This document shows, in pieces, positions 1 to 6,665 of a stretch of 48,954 nucleotides of DNA. Position numbers and translations under genes: made by a program. Source of the DNA: UMGS1251 sp036666555 (lineage in GTDB: Bacteria > Bacillota > Clostridia > Lachnospirales > Lachnospiraceae); NCBI GenBank assembly GCA_036666555.1, contig JAVWVS010000016.1, positions 1-48,954 on the forward strand, in the 5' to 3' direction. The notes under the pieces are model-generated. The model worked only from the letters and a program-made list of their open reading frames with translations, was not told the DNA's origin and ran no database searches. Every line of letters begins with the position of its first letter. The first letter of the stretch is position 1.

Positions 1-2
1 CC

Positions 3-59
3 ACGGAAAAACAAGTGCTTAAAGCACTGAATTTCATGGAACCTTCTTATTTTTTGTAA
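3..59 (+). CDS. C-terminal fragment of an unidentified upstream gene
   Basis: An open frame enters from the left edge and reads 18 codons (beginning TEKQVLKALNF, ending YFL) before TAA at 57-59. It is followed two bases later by a good intrinsic terminator, which supports a real gene end. Too little remains to name a product. Confidence 0.5.
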   Translation, partial: TEKQVLKALNFMEPSYFL

Positions 60-60
60 G

Positions 61-95
61 GGGCTAAAAATCGGTATTAACCGACAGCCCCTTTT
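61..95 (+). terminator. Rho-independent terminator after the upstream gene
   Basis: GGGGCT pairs with AGCCCC, with an inner TCGGT/ACCGA stem around an ATTA loop, followed by five T. The T tract is on the + strand, so it ends the gene entering from the left. It has no useful T tract for the leftward ridA transcript. Confidence 0.8.
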
Positions 96-122
96 TCTAT
101 AACAAATCCGCAATGCTGATTT

Positions 123-500
123 TTACACTAAAGATGCAATTAATTCAACTTCACATAAAACATTTTTGGGAAGTTGTTTTACTGCCACACAAGATCTGGC
201 AGGTTTTCCGGTAAAGTATGTGGCATATATCTCGTTAAACTTAGCAAAATCATTCATATCTGCAAGAAAACAAGTTGTTTTAATCACATTTGTAAATGGT
301 GTGTTTTGATCTGCTAATAGAGCTGCGATATTTTGCATGACACGTTCGGTCTGCTCTTCAATGGTAGAACCAACGACTTCGCCGGTAGTTGGATCTAGTG
401 GAATTTGCCCAGAAGTAAACAGCAGATCATTTACGAGAATAGCTTGTGAATAAGGTCCGATAGCAGCAGGTGCATTGGTTGTATTAACTACTTTTAACAT
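123..500 (-). CDS. ridA: RidA family enamine/imine deaminase
   Basis: This 125-residue protein matches the YjgF/YER057c/UK114 (RidA) family over its whole length. It has the N-terminal APAAIGPYSQA and TSGQIP motifs and the PARSCVAV segment with the conserved arginine that holds the substrate carboxylate. RidA proteins hydrolyse reactive 2-aminoacrylate and related imines to keto acids and ammonia in the cytosol. It lies 36 nt downstream of ygeX, whose lyase reaction releases 2-aminoacrylate, so a protective and productive role in the same step is likely. The ATG follows AAGGAGA. The assignment is secure; the coupling to YgeX is inferred from context. Confidence 0.95.
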   Translation of the reverse strand: MLKVVNTTNAPAAIGPYSQAILVNDLLFTSGQIPLDPTTGEVVGSTIEEQTERVMQNIAALLADQNTPFTNVIKTTCFLADMNDFAKFNEIYATYFTGKPARSCVAVKQLPKNVLCEVELIASLV

Positions 501-536
501 GGTATTTCTCCTTTTCGTGGTAAGATTAATGAGGGT

Positions 537-1745
537 CTAGAGTGAACTTTCGCCATCCCAAACAATGGATTGATAACGTCCCGGATCGGTATCTCCTTCT
601 GTTGAGAAAAGAAGAACTTTAGAATTGGCGTCTAATTGCAAGTGTTCACGTAATTCTTTATAGGAATCATTTGTCATGATATGATAAAGCAGTCCCATCG
701 TAACAGCACCGGATTCACCTGCCGTCACAGGATCATCCCCTTTGACAGGGGCTGCAAGGACGCGCATTCCTTTTGCCGTCACACAGTCGGGACAGGATAC
801 GAAAGTATGTACATGATTGCGTAGGATATCCCAGGAAATAGTACTTGGCTCGCCACACGCCAGACCATTCATCAGCGTCAGCATATCTCCATCCACGGTG
901 CGAATCTCTCCATCACCAGCTACCGCACCTTTATAAAGACATGCGGCTACATCTGCCTCGACTACAACGACAATGGGTTCGTTTCCTGCATATCGATTGG
1001 CGAAATAACCTTGTACAGCCCCGGCTAAAGAACCAACACCGGCTTGGATAAATATGTGAGTGGGTCTATCACAGCCATAGCTAGCTAATTGTTCGTCCGC
1101 CTCATAAGCCATGGTTCCATAACCTTGCATAATCCAAGTAGGTATTTCTTCGTAGCCTTCCCAGGCAGTGTCTTGAACCATGATTCCATTTTCAGTAGCA
1201 TTAGCTTCTTTGGATGCTTTACGTACACAGTCATCATAATTCAAATCTTCAATGGTAGCGGTGGCATTTTCATTTAGAATATGATTTAAACGAGTCTGAG
1301 TGGTGCCAATAGGCATATAAATCACACATTTTTGCTTTAGCTTATTGGCAGCCCACGCTACGCCACGTCCATGATTGCCATCTGTAGCGGTAAAGAACGT
1401 TGCTTGACCAAATTCCTTACGCAGTGCATCGGAAGTGAGAACGCAATAGGGCAATTCAGATACATCTTTCCCGAGTTTCTCAGCAATGAATTTGGCCATT
1501 GCGTAAGAACCTCCTAATACCTTAAATGCATTTAATCCAAAACGATAAGACTCGTCTTTGATAAAGATATTCTGAAGTCCTAAGTGTTCAGCCATATGAT
1601 CTAGCTTTACAAGTGGTGTTTTGCTGTATTGGGGAAAACTTTCGTGGAAAGCTCGAACTTTTTTTGATTCTTCCGGTGATAACAGATGCAAATTTTTATC
1701 ATTGGTTTTAGGTAAACGGTTTGCTACCCATTGGATTTGTTTCAT
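537..1745 (-). CDS. ygeX: 2,3-diaminopropionate ammonia-lyase (YgeX-like)
   Basis: This 402-residue PLP enzyme is close in length to E. coli YgeX. The segment NAFKVLGGSYA carries the Schiff-base lysine, TDGNHGRGVAWAA is the substrate-carboxylate loop, and GVGSLAGAV is the glycine-rich phosphate-binding loop of fold-type II enzymes. The family converts 2,3-diaminopropionate to pyruvate and two ammonia through aminoacrylate. In anaerobic gut bacteria ygeX belongs to the uric acid/purine degradation cluster, together with ygeY, ygfK, ssnA, hyuA and xdh homologs, several of which lie across the divergent promoter region here. The start follows AAAGGAGAT. A leader hairpin (1789-1840) sits upstream. 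Confidence 0.94.
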   Translation of the reverse strand: MKQIQWVANRLPKTNDKNLHLLSPEESKKVRAFHESFPQYSKTPLVKLDHMAEHLGLQNIFIKDESYRFGLNAFKVLGGSYAMAKFIAEKLGKDVSELPYCVLTSDALRKEFGQATFFTATDGNHGRGVAWAANKLKQKCVIYMPIGTTQTRLNHILNENATATIEDLNYDDCVRKASKEANATENGIMVQDTAWEGYEEIPTWIMQGYGTMAYEADEQLASYGCDRPTHIFIQAGVGSLAGAVQGYFANRYAGNEPIVVVVEADVAACLYKGAVAGDGEIRTVDGDMLTLMNGLACGEPSTISWDILRNHVHTFVSCPDCVTAKGMRVLAAPVKGDDPVTAGESGAVTMGLLYHIMTNDSYKELREHLQLDANSKVLLFSTEGDTDPGRYQSIVWDGESSL

Positions 1746-1788
1746 TTCAAATCTCCTTTCGCTTGCTGTGTAGTATTAAAATAGTTTC

Positions 1789-1840
1789 AAAAAAAATGCA
1801 AGAGACATCGGCCTTATAAAAAGGTCGACAAACTCTTGCA
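1789..1840 (-). terminator. Leader terminator/attenuator hairpin upstream of ygeX (repeat copy A)
   Basis: Read on the minus strand, TGCAAGAG and CTCTTGCA close a hairpin whose 5' arm continues as TTTGTCGACC and whose 3' arm contains GGCCGATG. Eight T residues (1789-1796) follow at once. It lies between the ygeX promoter and the ygeX start, so it would stop transcription in the leader unless read through. It is related to the hairpins at 1993-2045 and 5203-5245. Confidence 0.65.
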
Positions 1841-1853
1841 TCAGTATATTTCA

Positions 1854-1882
1854 AAATTACACTAAAAAGGCAAAGTTGTCAA
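1854..1882 (-). promoter_or_regulatory. Sigma-A type promoter for ygeX-ridA
   Basis: On the minus strand TTGACA (1882-1877) is followed after 17 nt by TAATTT (1859-1854). The expected start near 1847 is only about 7 nt before leader hairpin A. Confidence 0.6.
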
Positions 1883-1889
1883 TATGTAA

Positions 1890-1905
1890 TTGTGAAAATT
1901 CACAA
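1890..1905. promoter_or_regulatory. Palindromic candidate operator in the divergent region
   Basis: TTGTGAA-AA-TTCACAA is a perfect 7-2-7 inverted repeat. The half-site TGTGA...TCACA resembles CRP/FNR-superfamily sites but with a 4-nt centre. It lies just upstream of the leftward -35 and about 80 nt before the rightward start, so it could serve both promoters. The cognate factor is unknown and no CRP/FNR gene lies in the window. Confidence 0.45.
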
Positions 1906-1941
1906 AAATATACGATATCAACAAAATATATTGACAAACTA

Positions 1942-1970
1942 TTGACAAAACAAAAAACATCATATATATT
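1942..1970 (+). promoter_or_regulatory. Sigma-A type promoter for the purine permease operon
   Basis: TTGACA (1942-1947), a 17-nt spacer and TATATT (1965-1970) form a near-consensus promoter. A second TTGACA lies at 1931-1936. The predicted start near 1977 is about 16 nt before hairpin B. Confidence 0.65.
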
Positions 1971-1992
1971 CATCATATATTAAGCGATAATT

Positions 1993-2045
1993 ATAAGAGT
2001 TTGACAACCTTTCGCAAAGGCTGCCGAGCTCTTATTTTGTTTTTA
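1993..2045 (+). terminator. Leader terminator/attenuator hairpin (repeat copy B)
   Basis: AAGAGTTTGACAACCTTT pairs with AAAGGCTGCCGAGCTCTT as an 18-position stem with two G-U pairs and two A-C mismatches, followed by TTTTGTTTTT. It lies directly after the rightward promoter and about 340 nt before the permease start, so any operon transcript from this promoter must pass it. Confidence 0.65.
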
Positions 2046-2094
2046 CAAGGGATATATGATTAATTATTCTTGTTATTAAGAATGAATTAATAGA

Positions 2095-2360
2095 TGCCAA
2101 TAATGCTGGTCAGAGGGCATACGATGTTGTACTTCCTGTTTGCGTTATATCTACCAGATCTGACGGTATTATAAAAATAAATTTTTTCTCTAACTTTAAT
2201 TTATTTTTAAGCTTGTATGTTGGCAAATGCAATCAATAGTATGGATTGCGCAAGTACGTATTATGATACTGTGGCCGTATCGATACACAGTAGTTCGCGC
2301 GGGTAATATGTGTAACCACGAAGTTAGGGCACGGGAAAGGGAAGAAGCCCCCTTTTTCCA
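2095..2360 (+). ncRNA. Structured 5' leader of the permease operon; unidentified, possible riboswitch
   Basis: Several nested pairings can be seen: CTGGTcAGA (2106-2114) with TCTACCAG (2150-2157); a 10-bp A/U stem (2174-2183 with 2198-2207); GCAATC/GATTGC (2229-2249); ACTGTG/CACAGT (2268-2291); and a G-rich/C-rich hairpin (2327-2359) just before the ribosome binding site. The last part has GGCCGT and GGGAAAGG elements that recall molybdenum/tungsten cofactor (Moco) riboswitches, which would suit a molybdenum hydroxylase operon. I cannot fold or align it, so the family assignment is weak. Confidence 0.3.
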
Positions 2361-2383
2361 TTCTCTTTAGGAGGAAAAGTCAT

Positions 2384-3757
2384 ATGAAAGAAAATGATTC
2401 AAAAAAAACTTCGATTTACGAACTGAATGGAAAGCCACCGCTTAGGCAAGCGTTTCCGTTAGGGTTACAACAGTTATTAGCAATGTTTGTGGGAAATATT
2501 GTTCCAATGTTGCTAGTATCTGCAAGTGCAGGCTTGTCGGCGAATCAGGCCACATTATTATTACAGTGTTCTATATTAGGAGCCGGAGTTGCCACATTGA
2601 TTCAAGCGTTTCCACTGAAACTAGGGAAAATACAAATTGGTTCGGGATTGCCCGTTATGATGGGGTTGACCTATACATTTTTGCCTATTTGTATTTCAGT
2701 TTCGGTTCAATATGGACTTGCAGTATTATTTGGAGCGCAACTCATAGGAGCTATTATTTCTATTTTTATAGGTCTTTTATTACCAAAGATCAGGAAATAT
2801 TTTCCTCCGATTGTGACTGGTACGATTATTGTATCGATAGGGGTATCTTGTTTTCCACTTGCAGCGTACAATTTTGCGGGAGGACAAGGCTCACCGGATA
2901 TGGGAGCCTTACATAATTGGATTATAGGTGCAATCGTTATTATCGTAATTTTGGCATGTTCCGGCTTTGGTAAAGGGATTATCAATGCGGCGGCTATCCT
3001 CATTGGTATGATCGCTGGTTATGTGGTAGCAGTATTCTGGGGAATCGTTGATTTTTCACCGGTTACACAAGCCAGTTGGTTCGCATTGCCGCAACCATTG
3101 GCCTTTGGAATAGAATTTCGATGGAACTTTGTTCTGGTATTTGTTCTTCTGTTTTTCATTAATGCGGTTGAGATGACAGGGGACTTTACAGTGTCTGCAA
3201 CAGGAGGATTAGGACGTCAGCCAAAGGATAAAGAGTTGACGGGAGGTATTGTTGGAAATGGAATTGCGTGTATCTTTTCAGCATTTTTCAATTGTTTTGC
3301 AACAGGTACTTACAGTCAATGCTCAGGTATCGTAGCACTGACAAAGGTTTGCAGCAGATATGTTATGGGATGCGGGGCAGTTACATTAATTATTGCAGCA
3401 TTTTGTCCAAAATTGTCCGGATTACTTTCCACCATCCCAAGTTGTGTGATAGGAGGAGCAACCATTGTTGTATTTTCCATGATTGCAATATCAGGTATGA
3501 GTCTTGTGGCACAAAGCAGATTTACGAGCCGAAGTATGTTAATATGTGGTACATCACTGGCGCTTGGACTGGGAATTTCATTTGCAAAAGATATTCTTGC
3601 AGGTACGGGAGAATATATACAAATGTTTTTTGGCGAATCTAGTATTATATTAGTAGCAGGAACGGCATTGCTTTTGAATATCATACTTCCTAAAGGTGAA
3701 GTAGATAAAGAAGTAGAGACCGAAATGCTAGAGGCTATTCGAGACAATGCGGATTAA
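2384..3757 (+). CDS. NCS2 family purine (xanthine/urate-type) permease
   Basis: This 457-residue, strongly hydrophobic protein has the nucleobase-cation symporter-2 pattern of many membrane helices, with GSGLPVMMGLTYTF early, NAVEMTGDFT in the substrate-binding half, and the signature region FATGTYSQCSGIVALT. It should import a purine such as xanthine or uric acid with protons or sodium. Most purine members have QNNG at the signature; here it is Q312-C313-S314-G315, so the exact substrate is uncertain. It is the first gene of the rightward catabolic operon and has an AGGAGG site 9 nt before the ATG. Confidence 0.9.
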   Translation: MKENDSKKTSIYELNGKPPLRQAFPLGLQQLLAMFVGNIVPMLLVSASAGLSANQATLLLQCSILGAGVATLIQAFPLKLGKIQIGSGLPVMMGLTYTFLPICISVSVQYGLAVLFGAQLIGAIISIFIGLLLPKIRKYFPPIVTGTIIVSIGVSCFPLAAYNFAGGQGSPDMGALHNWIIGAIVIIVILACSGFGKGIINAAAILIGMIAGYVVAVFWGIVDFSPVTQASWFALPQPLAFGIEFRWNFVLVFVLLFFINAVEMTGDFTVSATGGLGRQPKDKELTGGIVGNGIACIFSAFFNCFATGTYSQCSGIVALTKVCSRYVMGCGAVTLIIAAFCPKLSGLLSTIPSCVIGGATIVVFSMIAISGMSLVAQSRFTSRSMLICGTSLALGLGISFAKDILAGTGEYIQMFFGESSIILVAGTALLLNIILPKGEVDKEVETEMLEAIRDNAD

Positions 3758-3772
3758 GGGAGGTAGAAGAAT

Positions 3773-5179
3773 ATGATAGATCATTTAATAACCAATGCAA
3801 TTATTGTAACGGTAAACAAAAAAAGAGAAATCTTATATCATGGAGCCATTGCAATCAAAGGAAATGAAATCGCCGATATTGGGGAAAGTGATTTCCTCAT
3901 AAAAAAATATCCAAATGTAAAGAAGATGACAGATGTAGGTGGAAAGATTATTTTCCCGGGATTTATCAATACCCACAACCACCTTTTTCAAACATTATTA
4001 AAGGGTCTGGGAGATGATATGGTTTTAAAAGACTGGCTTGCAACTATGACATTTCCGGCAGCTACGAATCTTACTCCGGAGGACTGTTATCAGGCAGCTA
4101 TGTTAGGATGTATGGAAGGAATTCATAGTGGAATCACAACCATGCTTGATTATATGTATCCACACAATAGAGAAGGATTAAGTGATGGAGTGATACAAGC
4201 TTTTAAGGAGTTGGGCATACGAGGAATACTAGGAAGAGGCACGATGAACACGGGGGAAGAATTCGGAGTGCAGAAAGGAATCATGCAGCCTATAGAAGTG
4301 GTAGAAAAGGATTTGCGTCGACTCTTTGAAACTTATCATAACACGGAAAATGGAAGAATTAAAATTTGGGTGGCACCTGCGGCGATGTGGTCCAATACAA
4401 GGGATATGTTAGAAATGTTGTGGAAAGTTACCAATGAGTATCAATCGGGTTTCACGGTTCACATTTCAGAAACACCCTTTGATCGTGAAGCAGCAAAAGT
4501 ATTACATGGAAAATTCGATGCAGAGATGCTAGAAGAGTTAGGAATAGTAGGACCCAATGTTTTAATGGTACATTGTTGTTATTTGACCGAAAAAGATATG
4601 GAGATGGCAAAAAAGCATGATATAAAAGTTTCACATAATGTATGTTCAAACATGTATTTATCTTCAGGTGTCGCGCCTATTCCGGAGCTGTTAACACAAG
4701 GAATTACATGCAGTTTGGGAGTCGATGGAGCTGCCAGCAATAATGCGCAGGATATGGTGGAATTAATGAAGTTTACAGCATTACAGCATAAAGTACATAC
4801 GAAAAATCCACTAGCTATGTCAGCAGAAAAAGTATTGGAAATGGCAACCATTGATGGTGCCAGGGCCATTGGAATGGAAGATGAAATAGGCTCTTTGGAA
4901 GTTGGGAAAAAAGCGGATTTAGTGATATTTGATCCTATGGAATCACCAAAAGCAATTCCCATGCATAATCCTGTTTCTACACTTGTTTATTCCTCCTCAT
5001 TAAAAAATATTGTAGGAGTGATGGTGGATGGCAATACAATTATGGAAAATGGAGTAATTACCGTGGTGGAGGATGAGCGTGCAATATATGAATCTGCACA
5101 GCGTTGCGCCGAAGACCTTTGTGTACGGGGGGAGATAAAAAATAGACGAGAAGGGCATCTGTGGAATGGGATTTACTAG
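3773..5179 (+). CDS. Amidohydrolase, ATZ/TRZ/deaminase subgroup
   Basis: This 468-residue protein is a metal-dependent amidohydrolase-superfamily member related to guanine, 8-oxoguanine and S-adenosylhomocysteine deaminases. A complete mononuclear metal set is visible: H68 and H70 (NTHNHLF), H230 (VHISE), H267 (VHCC) and D318 (GVDGAA). It probably deaminates or opens a purine-derived ring in the cytosol. It starts 15 nt after the permease with a GGGAGG site and is followed by hairpin C. The natural substrate cannot be read from sequence. It is the more canonical of the two deaminase-like enzymes in this operon. Confidence 0.85.
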   Translation: MIDHLITNAIIVTVNKKREILYHGAIAIKGNEIADIGESDFLIKKYPNVKKMTDVGGKIIFPGFINTHNHLFQTLLKGLGDDMVLKDWLATMTFPAATNLTPEDCYQAAMLGCMEGIHSGITTMLDYMYPHNREGLSDGVIQAFKELGIRGILGRGTMNTGEEFGVQKGIMQPIEVVEKDLRRLFETYHNTENGRIKIWVAPAAMWSNTRDMLEMLWKVTNEYQSGFTVHISETPFDREAAKVLHGKFDAEMLEELGIVGPNVLMVHCCYLTEKDMEMAKKHDIKVSHNVCSNMYLSSGVAPIPELLTQGITCSLGVDGAASNNAQDMVELMKFTALQHKVHTKNPLAMSAEKVLEMATIDGARAIGMEDEIGSLEVGKKADLVIFDPMESPKAIPMHNPVSTLVYSSSLKNIVGVMVDGNTIMENGVITVVEDERAIYESAQRCAEDLCVRGEIKNRREGHLWNGIY

Positions 5180-5202
5180 TTCGTGTATGCACAAGTTTTA
5201 CA

Positions 5203-5245
5203 ATAAGAGTTTGTCAACCTTTTACAAAGGTTGACAAACTCTTAT
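5203..5245 (+). repeat. Perfect 20-bp hairpin between genes (repeat copy C)
   Basis: ATAAGAGTTTGTCAACCTTT, a TAC loop and its exact complement form a 20-bp stem, followed by a T-rich tail (TTCATTTTT). It could end the preceding gene or attenuate hydA, which starts 37 nt later. It shares its core with the hairpins at 1789-1840 and 1993-2045. Confidence 0.75.
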
Positions 5246-5281
5246 TTCATTTTTAATAGAAGCAGTGGTCGGAGGACTAAG

Positions 5282-6664
5282 ATGATAATCAAAGGTGGAA
5301 TGATTATAAACTATAATCAAAGATTTATTGGAGATATTCGAATAGAAGATGGGAAGATAACTAATATAGAAAAAGAATTGGTTCCTAAAAAAGGAGAAAA
5401 GATAGAAGATGTTGACAATTGTTATGTACTTCCGGGGGGAGTAGATACACACACACACTTTGATATGCAGGCGGAAAATTGTAGAACATCAGATGATTTT
5501 TATACAGGAACGAAAGCAGCTATTGCGGGCGGAACTACAACCATTATTGATTTTGCAGAGCCGGATACAGAAGAATCATTACAAACAGGGCTAGATATGT
5601 GGCATCAGAAAGCAGATGGGAAAGCATTTTGCGATTATGGGTTTCATATGACGATATCAAGATGGGATGACACGATGAAAGAGCAGATGCAATCCATGGT
5701 TGACCAGGGAATTACTTCTTTTAAGGCCTATACAGCATACAAAGACAGTATAGGGGTAGAAGATGATGAACTGCAACAAATTATGAAAGCGGTAGGAGAC
5801 GTGGGCGGACTCCTATGTGTGCATTGCGAAGACGGTGAACGCTTAGAACAATTACAACAGATACTAAAAAAAGAAAATGCAAAAGACATTAGAAATCATC
5901 CGCTATCCAGACCTAATATAGTAGAAGAATGTGCAATACGAAAAGTGATTAAGATGGCCGAACAATCAAACACACCAGTTTATATTGTACATATCAGTAC
6001 AAAAGAAGGAGTCACAGAGGTAAAAAAAGCAAAGGAACAAGGATGTATGGTTTATGGGGAAACCTGCCCTCATTATTTACTAATGGATGAGTCCAGATAT
6101 GACCTGCCAGGTTTTGAGAGTGCGAAATATGTAATGTCACCACCACTACGAAAAGAACAAGATCAAAGGGCATTATGGAGTGGTATAAGAAATCAGTGGA
6201 TTGACACCATTACTACGGATCATTGTTCTTTTTCTTACCAAGGACAAAAAGATTTGGGGAGGAATGATTTTACCAAAATCCCAAATGGCATCCCTTCTGT
6301 GGAGCAACGTTTGGAATTAATGTACCATTTTGGAGAAGAAAATCAGGTAACAATGGAAGATATGGTAAATATGGTATCTACAAATCCGGCTAAAATCTTT
6401 GGACTTTTCCCTAAAAAAGGGATCATTGCAGTGGGGAGTGATGCAGATATTGTCATTTTGAAAAAAGTAAACAAACATAAAATCAGTGCCGATAAACAAT
6501 ATCAACAAGTGGATTATACACCTTATGAAGGTGTGAGTGTTACAAAAAAAATCCAATCTGTTTATTTAAGAGGTGTAAAAATAGTGGAACAAGGAAGTTT
6601 TCAGGAGGAGAATCCTAGGGGACGGTTTTTGTATAGAAAACCAAAAGAAAAGGAGGGAGAATAG
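5282..6664 (+). CDS. hydA: Dihydropyrimidinase/D-hydantoinase family amidohydrolase
   Basis: This 460-residue cyclic-amide hydrolase shows the binuclear metal centre of dihydropyrimidinases: H57 and H59 (DTHTHFD), K148 as the likely carboxylated bridging lysine (TSFKAYTAYKDS), H181 (VHCEDG), H237 (VHIST) and D313 (TTDHCS). Members open hydantoin or dihydropyrimidine rings. The counterpart in purine clusters (hyuA/ygeZ) is thought to open a ring intermediate of purine breakdown. I chose the ATG at 5282, with GGAGG 6 nt before it, because an upstream extension of the frame would run into hairpin C. One base separates it from the next gene. Confidence 0.9.
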   Translation: MIIKGGMIINYNQRFIGDIRIEDGKITNIEKELVPKKGEKIEDVDNCYVLPGGVDTHTHFDMQAENCRTSDDFYTGTKAAIAGGTTTIIDFAEPDTEESLQTGLDMWHQKADGKAFCDYGFHMTISRWDDTMKEQMQSMVDQGITSFKAYTAYKDSIGVEDDELQQIMKAVGDVGGLLCVHCEDGERLEQLQQILKKENAKDIRNHPLSRPNIVEECAIRKVIKMAEQSNTPVYIVHISTKEGVTEVKKAKEQGCMVYGETCPHYLLMDESRYDLPGFESAKYVMSPPLRKEQDQRALWSGIRNQWIDTITTDHCSFSYQGQKDLGRNDFTKIPNGIPSVEQRLELMYHFGEENQVTMEDMVNMVSTNPAKIFGLFPKKGIIAVGSDADIVILKKVNKHKISADKQYQQVDYTPYEGVSVTKKIQSVYLRGVKIVEQGSFQEENPRGRFLYRKPKEKEGE

Positions 6665-6665
6665 A

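Larger units (their letters stand above)
1746..2383. promoter_or_regulatory. 638-nt divergent control region between ygeX and the permease operon
   Basis: This gene-free stretch holds, from left to right, a leftward leader terminator hairpin, a leftward promoter, a TTGTGAA-AA-TTCACAA palindrome, a rightward promoter with a doubled TTGACA, a second hairpin of the same family, and about 265 nt of further structured leader before the permease. The parts are listed separately. No credible protein-coding frame was seen. Confidence 0.8.

Noticed and set aside
2146..2155. TATATCTACC resembling the J2/3 segment of purine riboswitches
   Set aside because: The flanking P2 and P3 stems with their loop-loop contacts are not found at the right spacing, so a classic guanine/adenine/xanthine aptamer is not supported.
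2217..2306. 29-codon open frame starting MLANAINSM in the permease leader
   Set aside because: It has no ribosome binding site, its codon use is unlike the neighbouring genes, and it overlaps several RNA pairings.
5231..5281. N-terminal extension of the hydA frame
   Set aside because: The extension begins inside hairpin C and has no ribosome site; the ATG at 5282 with GGAGG fits the family start.
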